Shown here in pieces: positions 32,394 to 41,960 of a stretch of DNA of 64,000 nucleotides (the stretch's first letter is position 1; each line of letters starts with the position of its first letter). Under the pieces are notes generated by a model. It ran no database searches. It was not told the DNA's origin and worked only from the letters and a program-made list of their open reading frames with translations. Position numbers and translations under genes: made by a program. Source of the stretch: Helicobacter fennelliae (GTDB lineage: Bacteria; Campylobacterota; Campylobacteria; Campylobacterales; Helicobacteraceae); assembly GCF_900451005.1 (NCBI RefSeq), contig NZ_UGIB01000001.1, forward strand, positions 1,116,001 through 1,180,000, in the 5' to 3' direction.

Positions 32394-33608
32394 ATGCGCT
32401 ACTTTTCTATTCCGACCCCAAGCTATGTTTTGGAGCCACAAAAGCTAGAATCTAATCTTAAGATTCTGCATCATATCCACACACAAACAGGTGCTAAGAT
32501 TCTGCTCGCATTGAAAGGTTATGCGTTTTGGCGCCGTTTTGATCTAGTGCAACAATACCTCAATGGCACCACCGCAAGCGGAATCAATGAAGCAAGGCTT
32601 GGATTTGAAGAGGTTGGCGGAAGAGAGAGCGATAAAGAGATTTGTGTGTTTTCTCCAGCCTACAAAGCAGATGAGATCACAGCACTTCTACCCATTGCCA
32701 CGCATATTATTTTTAATTCATTCAATCAATGGCAGACATTTAAATCCGCTATTGATACCAAAAATAAACAACTCTTATCGCTTGGGCTTAGCCCTATTTC
32801 TGTTGGTTTGCGGGTTAATCCTATGTATAGCGAAGTTACGCCAGAGATTTATAATCCATGCGCGAAGGCAAGTCGGCTTGGAATCATTCCAGAGGAATTC
32901 CATAAATATGCTAAGATGTATGGACTTGAGGGTATTGGTGGGCTTCATTTTCATACGCATTGCGAGCAAAACGCTGATGCCTTAAAGCGCACACTCACTC
33001 ATATCGAAAACCATTTTGGAGTATATATTCCGCAACTAAAATGGCTAAATCTTGGTGGCGGACATCACATTACGCGTCAAGATTATGATGTGGATTTGCT
33101 TATCCAAATCATTCAAAACATCAAGCAAAAATATAATGACATAGAGGTGTTTTTGGAGCCGGGCGAGGCTGTGGGGTGGCAGTGTGGATTTTTGATTGGT
33201 GAGGTGCTTGATATTGTGTATAATCAAAAACATATCGCTATCCTTGATGTCAGCGCGAGCGCGCATATGCCGGATTGTCTTGAAATGCCTTATCGACCAA
33301 ATATTTTTAAAGTTTCTCTTGATGAAAATAATAACGAAGTGTGTGAGCAGGATTTGGGCGAGCAGGGCAAATACCATTATCGCTTAGGTGGCGCAACTTG
33401 TTTGGCAGGAGATGTGATTGGTGATTTTAGCTTTGATACGCCGCTTTGTGTGGGAGATAGGGTAGTGTTTTTGGATATGTTACATTATACGATAGTCAAA
33501 AATACCACTTTTAATGGCGTGCCATTGCCTTCGCTTGGGGTGATTGAAAATGATGAATTTGTATTGCTAAAATCTTTTGATTATTCTGCGTATAAAGAGC
33601 GAAATTAG
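32394..33608 (+). CDS. nspC: carboxynorspermidine/carboxyspermidine decarboxylase
   Basis: PLP-dependent alanine-racemase-fold enzyme that decarboxylates carboxyspermidine (or carboxynorspermidine), the last step of the spermidine route used in Campylobacterota. In the 404 residues, Lys41 (ILLALKGYAFW) is the Schiff-base lysine. HFHTHCEQ, LNLGGGHHIT, EPGEAVGW and a late GATCLAGDVIGDF (active-site Cys) follow the family. It lies two bases after cheV and 84 bases before asd, whose product makes the semialdehyde consumed one step earlier. Carboxyspermidine dehydrogenase itself is not in the window. Confidence 0.94.
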   Translation: MRYFSIPTPSYVLEPQKLESNLKILHHIHTQTGAKILLALKGYAFWRRFDLVQQYLNGTTASGINEARLGFEEVGGRESDKEICVFSPAYKADEITALLPIATHIIFNSFNQWQTFKSAIDTKNKQLLSLGLSPISVGLRVNPMYSEVTPEIYNPCAKASRLGIIPEEFHKYAKMYGLEGIGGLHFHTHCEQNADALKRTLTHIENHFGVYIPQLKWLNLGGGHHITRQDYDVDLLIQIIQNIKQKYNDIEVFLEPGEAVGWQCGFLIGEVLDIVYNQKHIAILDVSASAHMPDCLEMPYRPNIFKVSLDENNNEVCEQDLGEQGKYHYRLGGATCLAGDVIGDFSFDTPLCVGDRVVFLDMLHYTIVKNTTFNGVPLPSLGVIENDEFVLLKSFDYSAYKERN

Positions 33609-33692
33609 CCAAAATCAAGGCTAGTAAAAAAGTAGAATCTAGCAAATCCAAACAACACAACAAAAAAGCAGAATCTAAATAAAGGGGTAAAA

Positions 33693-34718
33693 ATGAAAAC
33701 ATACACTATTGGTATTGTCGGTGCGACTGGCGCGGTTGGCGAGGAGATAATAAAAATCCTAGAAGAAGAGCGTTTCCCTGCTAAGAAGATTGTCCCTCTT
33801 GCGAGCGCAAATAGCGTTGGCAGAAGTATCGAAGCGTTTGGCAAGGAGATTCCGGTATTAGAGACTACGCATAGTGTGTTTAAGGAGCAGGGCATTGATA
33901 TTGCGTTTTTTTCCGCAGGGGGCAGTGTCAGCAAGGAGTTTGCGCCAAGTGCGGCAGAATCTGGAGCTTTGGTGATTGATAACACAAGCCATTTTAGAAT
34001 GGAGAAAGATATTCCGCTTGTCGTCCCTGAAGTCAATGCTGATGACATCAAAGCATGGAAAAAAAGGGGCATTATCGCTAATCCAAATTGCTCGACCATA
34101 CAAATGGTGCAGGTGCTAGCACCATTGCATGAAGCGTTTGAGATTAAGCGCGTTGATGTAAGCACATATCAAGCTGCAAGCGGTGCGGGCAAAAGAGGTA
34201 TGGAAGAGCTTGTGATGCAAATGCAGAAGTTTTTTGCATTTGAGCTCAATGAGTGCGAGCCGCAAGTGTTTGCGCATCGTTTGGCACTGAATGTGATTCC
34301 TCATATTGATGTGTTTCTTGATAATGACTACACAAAAGAAGAGATGAAAATGATTAATGAGACGCATAAGATTATGCATACGGATTTTGCGCTAAGTGCT
34401 ACTTGCGTGCGCGTACCTGTTTTGCGTAGTCATAGCGAATCAATCACTATCGCTTTCAAGCACAAAGTCCAAGCCAAACAAGCGCAAGAAATCCTCAAAA
34501 ATGCGCCAAATATTGTGCTTATGGACGAGCCTTTGAATAAAATATATCCTATGCCATCAGTGGCTACGGATACAAATCACACTTATGTCGGCAGAATCCG
34601 AGTGGATAATTTTGATGATCACATTTTGCATTTGTGGTGCGTGGCTGATCAAATCCGCGTGGGAGCAGCGACAAATGCCGTGCGTATCGCGCAAAAATGG
34701 ATAGAATTACAGGATTGA
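33693..34718 (+). CDS. asd: aspartate-semialdehyde dehydrogenase
   Basis: Makes L-aspartate-4-semialdehyde from aspartyl phosphate with NADPH, feeding lysine/DAP, threonine and methionine. In this phylum it also supplies the aminopropyl donor for carboxyspermidine. 341 residues: the NADP loop is GIVGATGAVGEEI (7-19), SAGGSVSKEFAP follows, the active-site Cys133 is in NPNCSTIQMV, and the acid-base region is VPVLRSHSESI with the conserved His. The start ATG follows AAAGGGGTAAAA. A long minus-strand frame over its first half is antisense noise. Identification is secure. Confidence 0.97.
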   Translation: MKTYTIGIVGATGAVGEEIIKILEEERFPAKKIVPLASANSVGRSIEAFGKEIPVLETTHSVFKEQGIDIAFFSAGGSVSKEFAPSAAESGALVIDNTSHFRMEKDIPLVVPEVNADDIKAWKKRGIIANPNCSTIQMVQVLAPLHEAFEIKRVDVSTYQAASGAGKRGMEELVMQMQKFFAFELNECEPQVFAHRLALNVIPHIDVFLDNDYTKEEMKMINETHKIMHTDFALSATCVRVPVLRSHSESITIAFKHKVQAKQAQEILKNAPNIVLMDEPLNKIYPMPSVATDTNHTYVGRIRVDNFDDHILHLWCVADQIRVGAATNAVRIAQKWIELQD

Positions 34719-35373
34719 GATTGGATTCTTAATCATTCTTATTTAGCTGGCTACTTGCGATGATGCATTTTTTATCGTAGCTTTTTATCGCAACTTTGCT
34801 TTGTCATATCTTAGGCTTGCCGAAGAATCTAGAAAATACAAAATCTAGAATCTAGATTCTACAAGCCATAGAATACTAATAAATACCAATCATAGAACAC
34901 CGCGCGAATGAAGCTTATATTGTCATTGCAATTTTTATTTCATTATTCTAAATTATTTTGTCATTATTCTAAATTATTTTGTCATTGCGAGCAGTTGCAA
35001 AACTGCGAAGCAATCCACAGAATCCACAAAGTATCCTTATTTTATTATTCCAAATCACCTTGTCATGTCTTAGGCTTTGCAAAAGCCGAAGAATCCAGAC
35101 TTTACTTTTATAGACTTTTTTGGATTCTTCGTTCGTTTCACTCACTCAGAATGACTTTTTTTGATTCTGTGTTTTCTTTCTTAATTTATTTCTAGATTCT
35201 TCGCTGATGCTTAGAATGACGAAGGGTTATTTTGTGGTGAAGTGGCACAAAATGGATTCTGTGGATTGCCACGCAAGGATAAACCTTGCTCGCAATGACG
35301 GCTTGGTTTTAGATTACGCTTAAAAATGACGAGGTGGATTAAAATAATGATAAAGGCTACTTTTAGATTCTGC
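34719..35373. repeat. intergenic mosaic of palindromic repeats
   Basis: No gene. Contains GGATTGCC/GCAATGAC palindromes at about 34975-35025 and 35267-35305. It also holds at least four members of a second family that ends in GGATTCTTC/GAATGAC or CTTAGG..CCGAAGAATC (34797-34832, 35062-35098, 35126-35156, 35190-35221). TTTCATTATTCTAAATTATTTTG-type units are repeated in tandem near 34940-34985. Confidence 0.75.
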
Positions 35374-36387
35374 TTAGCAGATTCTAGGTAGAATCTCGCC
35401 TTGTGGGTATTCCATAAATCTTTTGCCGCCCCATTGGGTTTGAAGCACGACACGCGCATTTGGTCGCACTTGCGTGCTATTTTTGATGACTCTGCCGATG
35501 ATTGAAGCTTTTGCGCCAAGCGGGTGGGATTGTAGTAGGGCGCATATCTCTTTTGCGCTAGATTCTGGGGCTGCTATCACGCACACGCCTTCATTAGCGA
35601 GCATATACGCCTCAAGCCCCAAAATCTCGCACACACCCTGCACCTCGTTTTCTATCATTAATGCCTGCTCGTTGATTTCAATCATCTTGTCAGAATCTCG
35701 CGCCCATTCATTCAAAACAGCCGAAAGCCCTCCACGAGTAGCGTCTCTTAGAGCGTGAATGCAAAGCTGCTTTTTAAAAATTGGCTCAAGCATTGGGTAG
35801 AGTTGCGCGCAGTCGCTTTTGAGATCGCCCTCAATCCCGATTTCCTCTCGCGCCATAAATATCGTTGCGCCATGTGAGCCTATAGGCGCGGAGAGGATTA
35901 TCACATCGCCATTTTGCAAATGTTTGGAGGAGATGTTGGAGAGTTGTATTTCACCTAGGGCTGTTGTGTTGATGAAAAGTTTATCGACTCCGCCTTTTTG
36001 GACGACTTTTGTATCAGCACTTAGGATTTGGATTGAAGTTTTTTGAAGTTCTGTGGCGATACTTTTGATGACTGCTTCAAGCTCACTTAGTGCCAATCCC
36101 TCCTCGATGATAAATCCAAAGCTCATAAATCTAGGCTTTGCGCCCATCATCGCTACATCATTGCTACTTCCGCAAACGCTAAGCTTTCCTGTATCTCCGC
36201 CTGCAAAAAATAATGGCGTAATCACAAAGCTATCTGTGCTTAAAGCCATATTGCCGCGCGCTTCAAACACGCCTGCATCTTCGCCTTTTGAGAGAAACGC
36301 AGAATCTAAATGTTTCAAAAATACCTCATTTATAAGTTTATTTGTCGCCTCTCCGCCACTTCCTTGCGCAAGTTGTATGGTTTGCAT
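35374..36387 (-). CDS. hypE: hydrogenase maturation protein HypE
   Basis: Dehydrates the carbamoyl group delivered by HypF on its C-terminal cysteine to a cyanide ligand for the [NiFe] hydrogenase iron. 337 residues ending in PRIC, the carbamoyl acceptor. The PurM-type ATP-binding parts are visible: QGSGGEATNKLI, then ALSTDSFVITPLFF, then SVCGSSNDVAMMGAKP and DATRGGLSAVLNEWA. It starts two bases after the hypF stop. hypF, hypE and the deiminase are in the same order as HP0047-HP0049. Hydrogenase structural genes are not in the window. Confidence 0.97.
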   Translation of the reverse strand: MQTIQLAQGSGGEATNKLINEVFLKHLDSAFLSKGEDAGVFEARGNMALSTDSFVITPLFFAGGDTGKLSVCGSSNDVAMMGAKPRFMSFGFIIEEGLALSELEAVIKSIATELQKTSIQILSADTKVVQKGGVDKLFINTTALGEIQLSNISSKHLQNGDVIILSAPIGSHGATIFMAREEIGIEGDLKSDCAQLYPMLEPIFKKQLCIHALRDATRGGLSAVLNEWARDSDKMIEINEQALMIENEVQGVCEILGLEAYMLANEGVCVIAAPESSAKEICALLQSHPLGAKASIIGRVIKNSTQVRPNARVVLQTQWGGKRFMEYPQGEILPRIC

Positions 36388-36389
36388 TC

Positions 36390-38987
36390 TTACTCCTTTT
36401 GTGAATGATACGCCCCAAAAGCCGCCTGCCCAAACGAGATTCCATTGTCGTTTGTCGGCACTTTTGCGTGAAAGATGTATTGTATATGATGTTGGTTAAA
36501 CAGCAGAGCGATTTTTTCGCATAATGCTTTGTTTTGAAACACCCCGCCACTTAAGCCTATGAGTTTGAGATTTGGGGTTTGTCGCAAAAATCGCAGGCTA
36601 AAGCTAAGTGCGATATGTGCGAGTGTGTTGATAAATTTTGTGGCGATGATATACGGGGCTATGTGATTTTGAGAATCTAAAATGATTTGTGAGATAAAAT
36701 CAAGCGTGATTATCTCTTGATGTTTATTTGGCTTTTTTGCGTTATGTGTATCGCGCGTGCTTGTGCTTACTTCTTTGGTTTCTTTTATGTAAAACTCATA
36801 ATAATCATTGATGTGGCTATCATACATTGCTTCAAAAATCCCGCCAGATTCTCCCTCATAGCTTGAATGCTCTAGCACGCCAATAAGTGCTGCCACGCCA
36901 TCAAAAAGCCTGCCAACTGATGAAGTGTAAATGGTAGAAGTGCAAATGTTGGAAGTGTGAGTAGCGGAAGTGCAAGTGGTATAAAGTGCTTTGTTTGCCA
37001 TAGATGTTAGCGCGTGCGGAAGCAGGGCTTGATATTTTTGGATCATTTGTGTGTTTTGTGATTGAAGTGCGAGGGCATAGGCTATATATTGTATGTTTTT
37101 TATCGCCCTCTCTCCGCCCAAAAGCAAAAACTCCTCAAAATGCCCGACTCGCTCAAATCCACCAAATCCACCATACAAAAACTCTCCACCCCAAATGCTG
37201 TTTTTTTTGTATTGGCTTTCTTTTTGACTTTCTCCATATCCGCTTCCGTCCCAGATAATCCCTAGAATCTGCTCGTCTTTTGGCAAGTTAGATTCTGCCA
37301 AAATCGCACATAAATGCGCGTGGTGATGGTAGATTTGCAAATGCGTTGGGGCTTGTGAATGCGTATTTTGCGGATTTTTGGTGTTTTGTAGTGCTGTTGT
37401 TTTTGGATTTGAGTTATTGTGCTGATTACAAAGATATGTGGCGATACCTGTGGTTTGGTATTGTGGGTGCGCATCACTTATGATAAATGCAGGCGTAAAT
37501 GAGTAGATTTTTTTAAAAAATGCAAGATTTTGAAAATATTTGTTTTGCGTCTCAAGACTTGCCATATCGCCTATGTATGGGGTGATAAGGAAGTGATGAG
37601 CAGAGCCAAAGCATAGATTTACTTTATCTTGTGCGCCAAGTGCGAGGATATTATGATTGGCTTTGAGCGCGGGTGTGGTGATTGTGTGCGGGGTCGCTCC
37701 TCTAGCAAGGCGAAATGGGCGCATTTGATTATCAATAAGGCGAAAAATCGAATCATCAATGCCATGATAAATCGCTCTTTTGAAATCCAAAAAATATGGT
37801 GTGATAGCCTTAAGCTTTGTTTTTGCGCTTTTTAGCGTTGTGATGATAGGTTCTGATTTGAGATTTGCGCTTGTGTAGATGATAGGAAAGTCAATAAATC
37901 CAAACAAAATATGCAAAAGCGGGGTATTAGCAAGTAAGATTCCGATTGTATTAAGATGTGGCGCAATACTTTCAAAATCCACATTCAAAGGGTTTTGTGG
38001 GTTTTGGGTGGCGATGATAATCGGGGCAATTTGAGATTTGAGGTATTCTTGCTCAAGAGGCGATAAATTAGCTATATCTAATGCCATTTGTATATCTTTT
38101 GCCATAATGGCTAATGGCTTTGCTTCGCGATTTTTGGCTTGCCTTAGAGCCATAATGCTTGAGCGTGATTGCGCGTTGCAAATAAGCACAAATCCGCCTA
38201 ATCCTTTGAGGCAGATGATTTGATTATCTTTTAGTAAATCCGCACATACGCGTATTGCTTGGCTGTCTTTAGCAAGGATTGAGTTATTTTTATAAAGCAT
38301 AATTGGCACAGCGCAGTTGTTGCATGAGATAGGCTGGGCGTGATAATAGCGACTCATTGGGTTTGTGTAGTCATCTTGGCAGTCTTTGCAGAGTGTAAAA
38401 TGCTTCATCGCAGTGTTGTAGCGATCATAAGGCAAGGATTTGATAATGCTATATCTAGCTCCGCAATTCGTGCAGGAAGTGAGGTGGTAGCCAAAGTGGC
38501 GGTTTTTGGGGTTGGAGATTTCATCTTGGCAGTCTTTGCATGTTGCCAAATCTTTTGGTAATGCAGAATCTAGCGTGATGTGTTGTTTGTCTGGTTGTTT
38601 GATTGAGTGCAAAATTTCAAAATATTGGGGAATGCGGATTTTAGGATAGGTTGGCATAGAGGAGATAGTAAGTTCTGTGATTTTGGCTATTGGCGGAAGT
38701 GCTTTGGTGAAAGTGCCTAAAAAAAGATCAAAAAAGCTTTGAAGTTTTGTGTTTGGAAGCAAGATATTTGGCGATTTGATTTGGACTGGATAAAATACGC
38801 GTATGTGTGGCATTTGCGCTTGTCGTGGTGATGTGATAAGTGGTGCATACTGCATATCACAAACAATAATCGCATCAGCCCCGATATTAAAAATATAGCC
38901 TTTGATGTCAAGCTTTGTGCAGAGCTGATACATAAAAGGTCGGAATCCAACCCCTTGAACGATACCTTTGACTCTAAGCTCAAACAT
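36390..38987 (-). CDS. hypF: carbamoyltransferase HypF
   Basis: Converts carbamoyl phosphate to carbamoyl-adenylate and passes the group to HypE. The 865 residues give the full domain set. First comes an acylphosphatase domain (1-90, GIVQGVGFRPFMYQL), then zinc-finger pairs (CKDCQDEI, CTNCGARY, CKDCQDDY, CNNC, about 150-230). A YrdC-like domain (LKGLGGFVLICNAQS) and a Kae1-like domain (HHHAHLCAILAE, GIIWDGSGYGE, LIGLSGGVFQNKALCEKI) follow. About 110 residues beyond the usual length come from repetitive inserts such as ALQNTKNPQNTHS and STIYTSS. The start at 38987 is fixed by homology; its ribosome-binding site is weak. Confidence 0.96.
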   Translation of the reverse strand: MFELRVKGIVQGVGFRPFMYQLCTKLDIKGYIFNIGADAIIVCDMQYAPLITSPRQAQMPHIRVFYPVQIKSPNILLPNTKLQSFFDLFLGTFTKALPPIAKITELTISSMPTYPKIRIPQYFEILHSIKQPDKQHITLDSALPKDLATCKDCQDEISNPKNRHFGYHLTSCTNCGARYSIIKSLPYDRYNTAMKHFTLCKDCQDDYTNPMSRYYHAQPISCNNCAVPIMLYKNNSILAKDSQAIRVCADLLKDNQIICLKGLGGFVLICNAQSRSSIMALRQAKNREAKPLAIMAKDIQMALDIANLSPLEQEYLKSQIAPIIIATQNPQNPLNVDFESIAPHLNTIGILLANTPLLHILFGFIDFPIIYTSANLKSEPIITTLKSAKTKLKAITPYFLDFKRAIYHGIDDSIFRLIDNQMRPFRLARGATPHTITTPALKANHNILALGAQDKVNLCFGSAHHFLITPYIGDMASLETQNKYFQNLAFFKKIYSFTPAFIISDAHPQYQTTGIATYLCNQHNNSNPKTTALQNTKNPQNTHSQAPTHLQIYHHHAHLCAILAESNLPKDEQILGIIWDGSGYGESQKESQYKKNSIWGGEFLYGGFGGFERVGHFEEFLLLGGERAIKNIQYIAYALALQSQNTQMIQKYQALLPHALTSMANKALYTTCTSATHTSNICTSTIYTSSVGRLFDGVAALIGVLEHSSYEGESGGIFEAMYDSHINDYYEFYIKETKEVSTSTRDTHNAKKPNKHQEIITLDFISQIILDSQNHIAPYIIATKFINTLAHIALSFSLRFLRQTPNLKLIGLSGGVFQNKALCEKIALLFNQHHIQYIFHAKVPTNDNGISFGQAAFGAYHSQKE

Positions 38988-39001
38988 TACACTAAGCTAT
39001 T

Positions 39002-40117
39002 TTAGTAAAGCTGCATTGTTACGCAATGCAAACTTCCATGCTGGCGGATAAGCACACTGCAATCAATGCCTATAACTTGATGATTTGGGCATGCTTTAGA
39101 GAGGATACTAAGGGCGAGTTTGTCGTTTTTGTCGTTATAAGTTGGCACAAGCAAGGCGTCATTGATAAATAAAAAATTTGCATAGCTTGCTGGAAGTCGC
39201 TTGTTTTGGTAGAAAATCGGGCTTGTAAATGGAAGCTTGATGAGATTATAGGGTTTGTTGTCGCTACTTTTGAGTGCTTGTAATTGCTCTTCCATTTTTT
39301 TGAGTGCTTCATAGTGCAGGTCGTTTTTGTCATCACAGCTGATATAGGCTATCGTATCTTCACTGATAAAGCGCGCCAATGTATCGATATGGCTATCTGT
39401 ATCATCGCCTTCCAAAAACCCATAATCAAGCCATAGCACTTGTGATATGCCAAGATTTTGTATGAGAAATTCTTGAATTGTATCTTGTGTGAATTGCGGA
39501 TTGCGATGTGGCTCAAGGAGGCATTGCGTATTTGTAAGAAGCACGCCTTTGCCGTTTGTATCGATACTTCCACCCTCTAGCACAAATGGCAGTGATATAA
39601 GCTTGCCTTTGAGGATATTAAGATTATGGAGTTTTTGTGTGATTTGGTTATCTTGTGTGCTATCAAATTTATTGCCCCAACCATTAAAGATAAAATCCAA
39701 AAGCACAATTTCGCTTGTTTTGCTGTTATTGCCATTATCGCTACCATGCGCATCTTCAAGGCTTATCGCTCCAAAATCACGCGCCCAAGTATCATTTGTC
39801 TCTATGCCTACAAGCAAGATTCTATCATTAAGCTGCAAACTCTCCATAGCCTGCAATCCCCGCAAAGAAATTTGCGAGAATCTAGAAAACCTCGCAAGTG
39901 AAGGTGGCGCATCACAAAATGCCTGCTCCAAAAGTGCGAGTCCTTGTTTATCATCAGGGTGCATACAAATGATGACATCTTGAAACTGCGTGATTGTTTT
40001 GATAATGTTGATGAAGCAAATCTGTGCTTCGATAAGATAATGATCCCAATCGCTGTGCTGATGTGGAAATGCGAGTAATATAGCCCTTTGCCGCTCCCAT
40101 TCTGCTTTGAGTCGCAT
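39002..40117 (-). CDS. aguA: agmatine deiminase
   Basis: Hydrolyses agmatine to N-carbamoylputrescine and ammonia, the step before AguB (13.5-14.4 kb). Pentein-fold enzyme: LKAEWERQRAILLAFPHQHSDW at the start, DTWARDFGAIS, VLEGGSIDTNGKG, EGDDTDSHIDTLARF, and the active-site Cys in GSLHCVTMQ seven residues from the end. The start is set at ATG 40117, five bases behind GGGAG. An in-frame ATG at 40129 has no ribosome-binding site because that GGGAG lies within it. About 40 residues around 120-150 (AHGSDNGNNSKTSE) are a lineage insert. It heads a unit with hypF and hypE. Confidence 0.93.
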   Translation of the reverse strand: MRLKAEWERQRAILLAFPHQHSDWDHYLIEAQICFINIIKTITQFQDVIICMHPDDKQGLALLEQAFCDAPPSLARFSRFSQISLRGLQAMESLQLNDRILLVGIETNDTWARDFGAISLEDAHGSDNGNNSKTSEIVLLDFIFNGWGNKFDSTQDNQITQKLHNLNILKGKLISLPFVLEGGSIDTNGKGVLLTNTQCLLEPHRNPQFTQDTIQEFLIQNLGISQVLWLDYGFLEGDDTDSHIDTLARFISEDTIAYISCDDKNDLHYEALKKMEEQLQALKSSDNKPYNLIKLPFTSPIFYQNKRLPASYANFLFINDALLVPTYNDKNDKLALSILSKACPNHQVIGIDCSVLIRQHGSLHCVTMQLY

Positions 40118-40388
40118 ACAATCTCCCATAAAATTTGATAAAAAATTATTATATCGCTACTTTTTTAAGGAAGTTAAGTTGTTTGTGTGTTTTGCTCTAA
40201 ATTTTAGATTCTGCTAAATCTATCACAATGAGATTTTTACGCGATTGGATTCTTGCGCGGCATAGATTCTGCGAGATTTAAGATTCTGCGATTAGATTCT
40301 GGTATTATTTTGCGTTGTTTCACGCTCAATTCACTTTTTGTTTTTATGATTGCGTGTTTATTTTAGATTATAGTTTTAAAGGATTTAT

Positions 40389-41960
40389 TTGAAATGGCTT
40401 GCTAGTGGTGCGCTTCTTATAAGTGCTGTAAGTGTTTTTTTTGTCGGTTGCTCGACTAAATTACCAAGCAATCAAGAATTGCAAGTGAAAAACCACATTC
40501 CACAATCATTTAAAAATTCGCTTACAATCCAAAACACAAATCATCAAAACGCAACTACTCAAAATAAAATCGCTCCAAATAAAACCACTCAAAATGTGGC
40601 AGACAAAAGCGCAAAGCAAGCAACCAAAAAAGACAATACCCTAGAGCAATTTATGCAACTCATTAGCGATGAGAAATTATCTGCATTACTTCAAATCGCG
40701 CTAGAGCGCAATACAAATGTTTTGACAATGGTTTCGCGTATCAATCAAGCCAAAGCGCAAGCCAAAATCTCTACAGCAAATATGTTTCCAACGATAAATG
40801 CAGGACTCAATACAAACTACACTGACAGAAGGACACAAAGCCAAAGCCTTGCGGTGCGTCCTGGGACAAATTCTGTAAATGCGAGCTTGAGCGTGAGCTG
40901 GGAGTTAGATTTATTTGGTAAGCTTAATGCCTTGCGTCAATCAAGCAAAAAAGCCTATGCACAGGCGCAAGATAATCTTGCTTTTGCGCAAATCTCTTTG
41001 ATCGCTGAAGTTGGCACACTTTATTTTACGCTTAGAAATAACGCCTTTAGCATCGCTCAAGCCAAAGAAATGCTTGCTAATCTTGAGGAGATAGATTCTA
41101 TCAATGCGCAAAAATACAACGATGGCTTGATTGATATAAACACTTATAAAACTGCCAAAGCCAATCTCATCACTCAAAAAAACACCCTTGAAACCCTCTC
41201 TTATACATACGAGCAAAATAAAAACGCGCTTTTGGTTTTGCTTGATATAAATCATGATGACTTAGAAAAGCAGATTGATTTTTTGGATTCTGGGTTTGAG
41301 CTGCCTTTGGTGAATGCGTTTGATATAAATACATTGCCAAGTGAAGTGATACTCAATCGTCCAGATGTCCGCGCAAGTGTAAATGCCCTATATGCGCAAC
41401 TTTATAAGATCACAAACGCCAAAGCAGCTCGCTTGCCAAGTATTTCTTTGAGTGGTTCTGTCGGGCAGTTGCTTTATAGCAATATGGGCGGAAATTCTTT
41501 GGTATTTCAGATTGCAAATGCGATCACGACACCATTACTCAATCGAACGACTCTCAAGCAAACCTACATTATCCAGCAAGAGCTAGGAAAAGAAGCATAC
41601 TATACCCTCCAAAATACCATAAACACAGCTCTTAGCGAAATAGAAAATGCCCTTTTTAATATGGATTCTCAAAGGCGACAAGTCGCAAACAATAAAATCG
41701 CACTTGACATCGGGCAGAGCGCGTATCAAACAGATGAGGTGCGATCTCAAAATGGTATGCTTGAGTTAAGTGAGTTTTTGACAAATAAAAATTCTTATCT
41801 TACCTTGCAAACGCAGCTTTTTACCTCCAAAACAAATGAGCTGATTTCTGCTATAACTTTATTTAAGGCATTTGGCGGTGAGATGTATTTTTTTGATGAT
41901 ACACATTTGGAATCTAAAGAAGATGAGACAAAAAATCAAAACAATAAGGAAGCACAATGA
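40389..41960 (+). CDS. TolC-type outer-membrane efflux lipoprotein
   Basis: Outer-membrane channel for the MacAB-type pump that follows. 523 residues, starting with TTG at 40389 behind AAAGGATTTAT. The lipoprotein signal ends in VGC at Cys21. Two outer-membrane-factor repeats follow with long coiled helices, with VNASLSVSWELDLFGKLNAL typical of the first and RLPSISLSGSVGQLLYSNMGG of the second. An Asn/Thr/Lys-rich stretch (residues 30-85) separates the anchor from the channel. It overlaps the next gene by four bases. NodT-like rather than a classical signal-peptide TolC. Confidence 0.92.
   Translation: MKWLASGALLISAVSVFFVGCSTKLPSNQELQVKNHIPQSFKNSLTIQNTNHQNATTQNKIAPNKTTQNVADKSAKQATKKDNTLEQFMQLISDEKLSALLQIALERNTNVLTMVSRINQAKAQAKISTANMFPTINAGLNTNYTDRRTQSQSLAVRPGTNSVNASLSVSWELDLFGKLNALRQSSKKAYAQAQDNLAFAQISLIAEVGTLYFTLRNNAFSIAQAKEMLANLEEIDSINAQKYNDGLIDINTYKTAKANLITQKNTLETLSYTYEQNKNALLVLLDINHDDLEKQIDFLDSGFELPLVNAFDINTLPSEVILNRPDVRASVNALYAQLYKITNAKAARLPSISLSGSVGQLLYSNMGGNSLVFQIANAITTPLLNRTTLKQTYIIQQELGKEAYYTLQNTINTALSEIENALFNMDSQRRQVANNKIALDIGQSAYQTDEVRSQNGMLELSEFLTNKNSYLTLQTQLFTSKTNELISAITLFKAFGGEMYFFDDTHLESKEDETKNQNNKEAQ

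Noticed and set aside
33605-34165. Minus-strand frame of 186 codons over asd
   Set aside because: Fully antisense to aspartate-semialdehyde dehydrogenase, no ribosome-binding site, composition fits a shadow frame.
40118-40129. ATG at 40129 as the agmatine deiminase start
   Set aside because: The ribosome-binding site GGGAG lies after it and serves the ATG at 40117.
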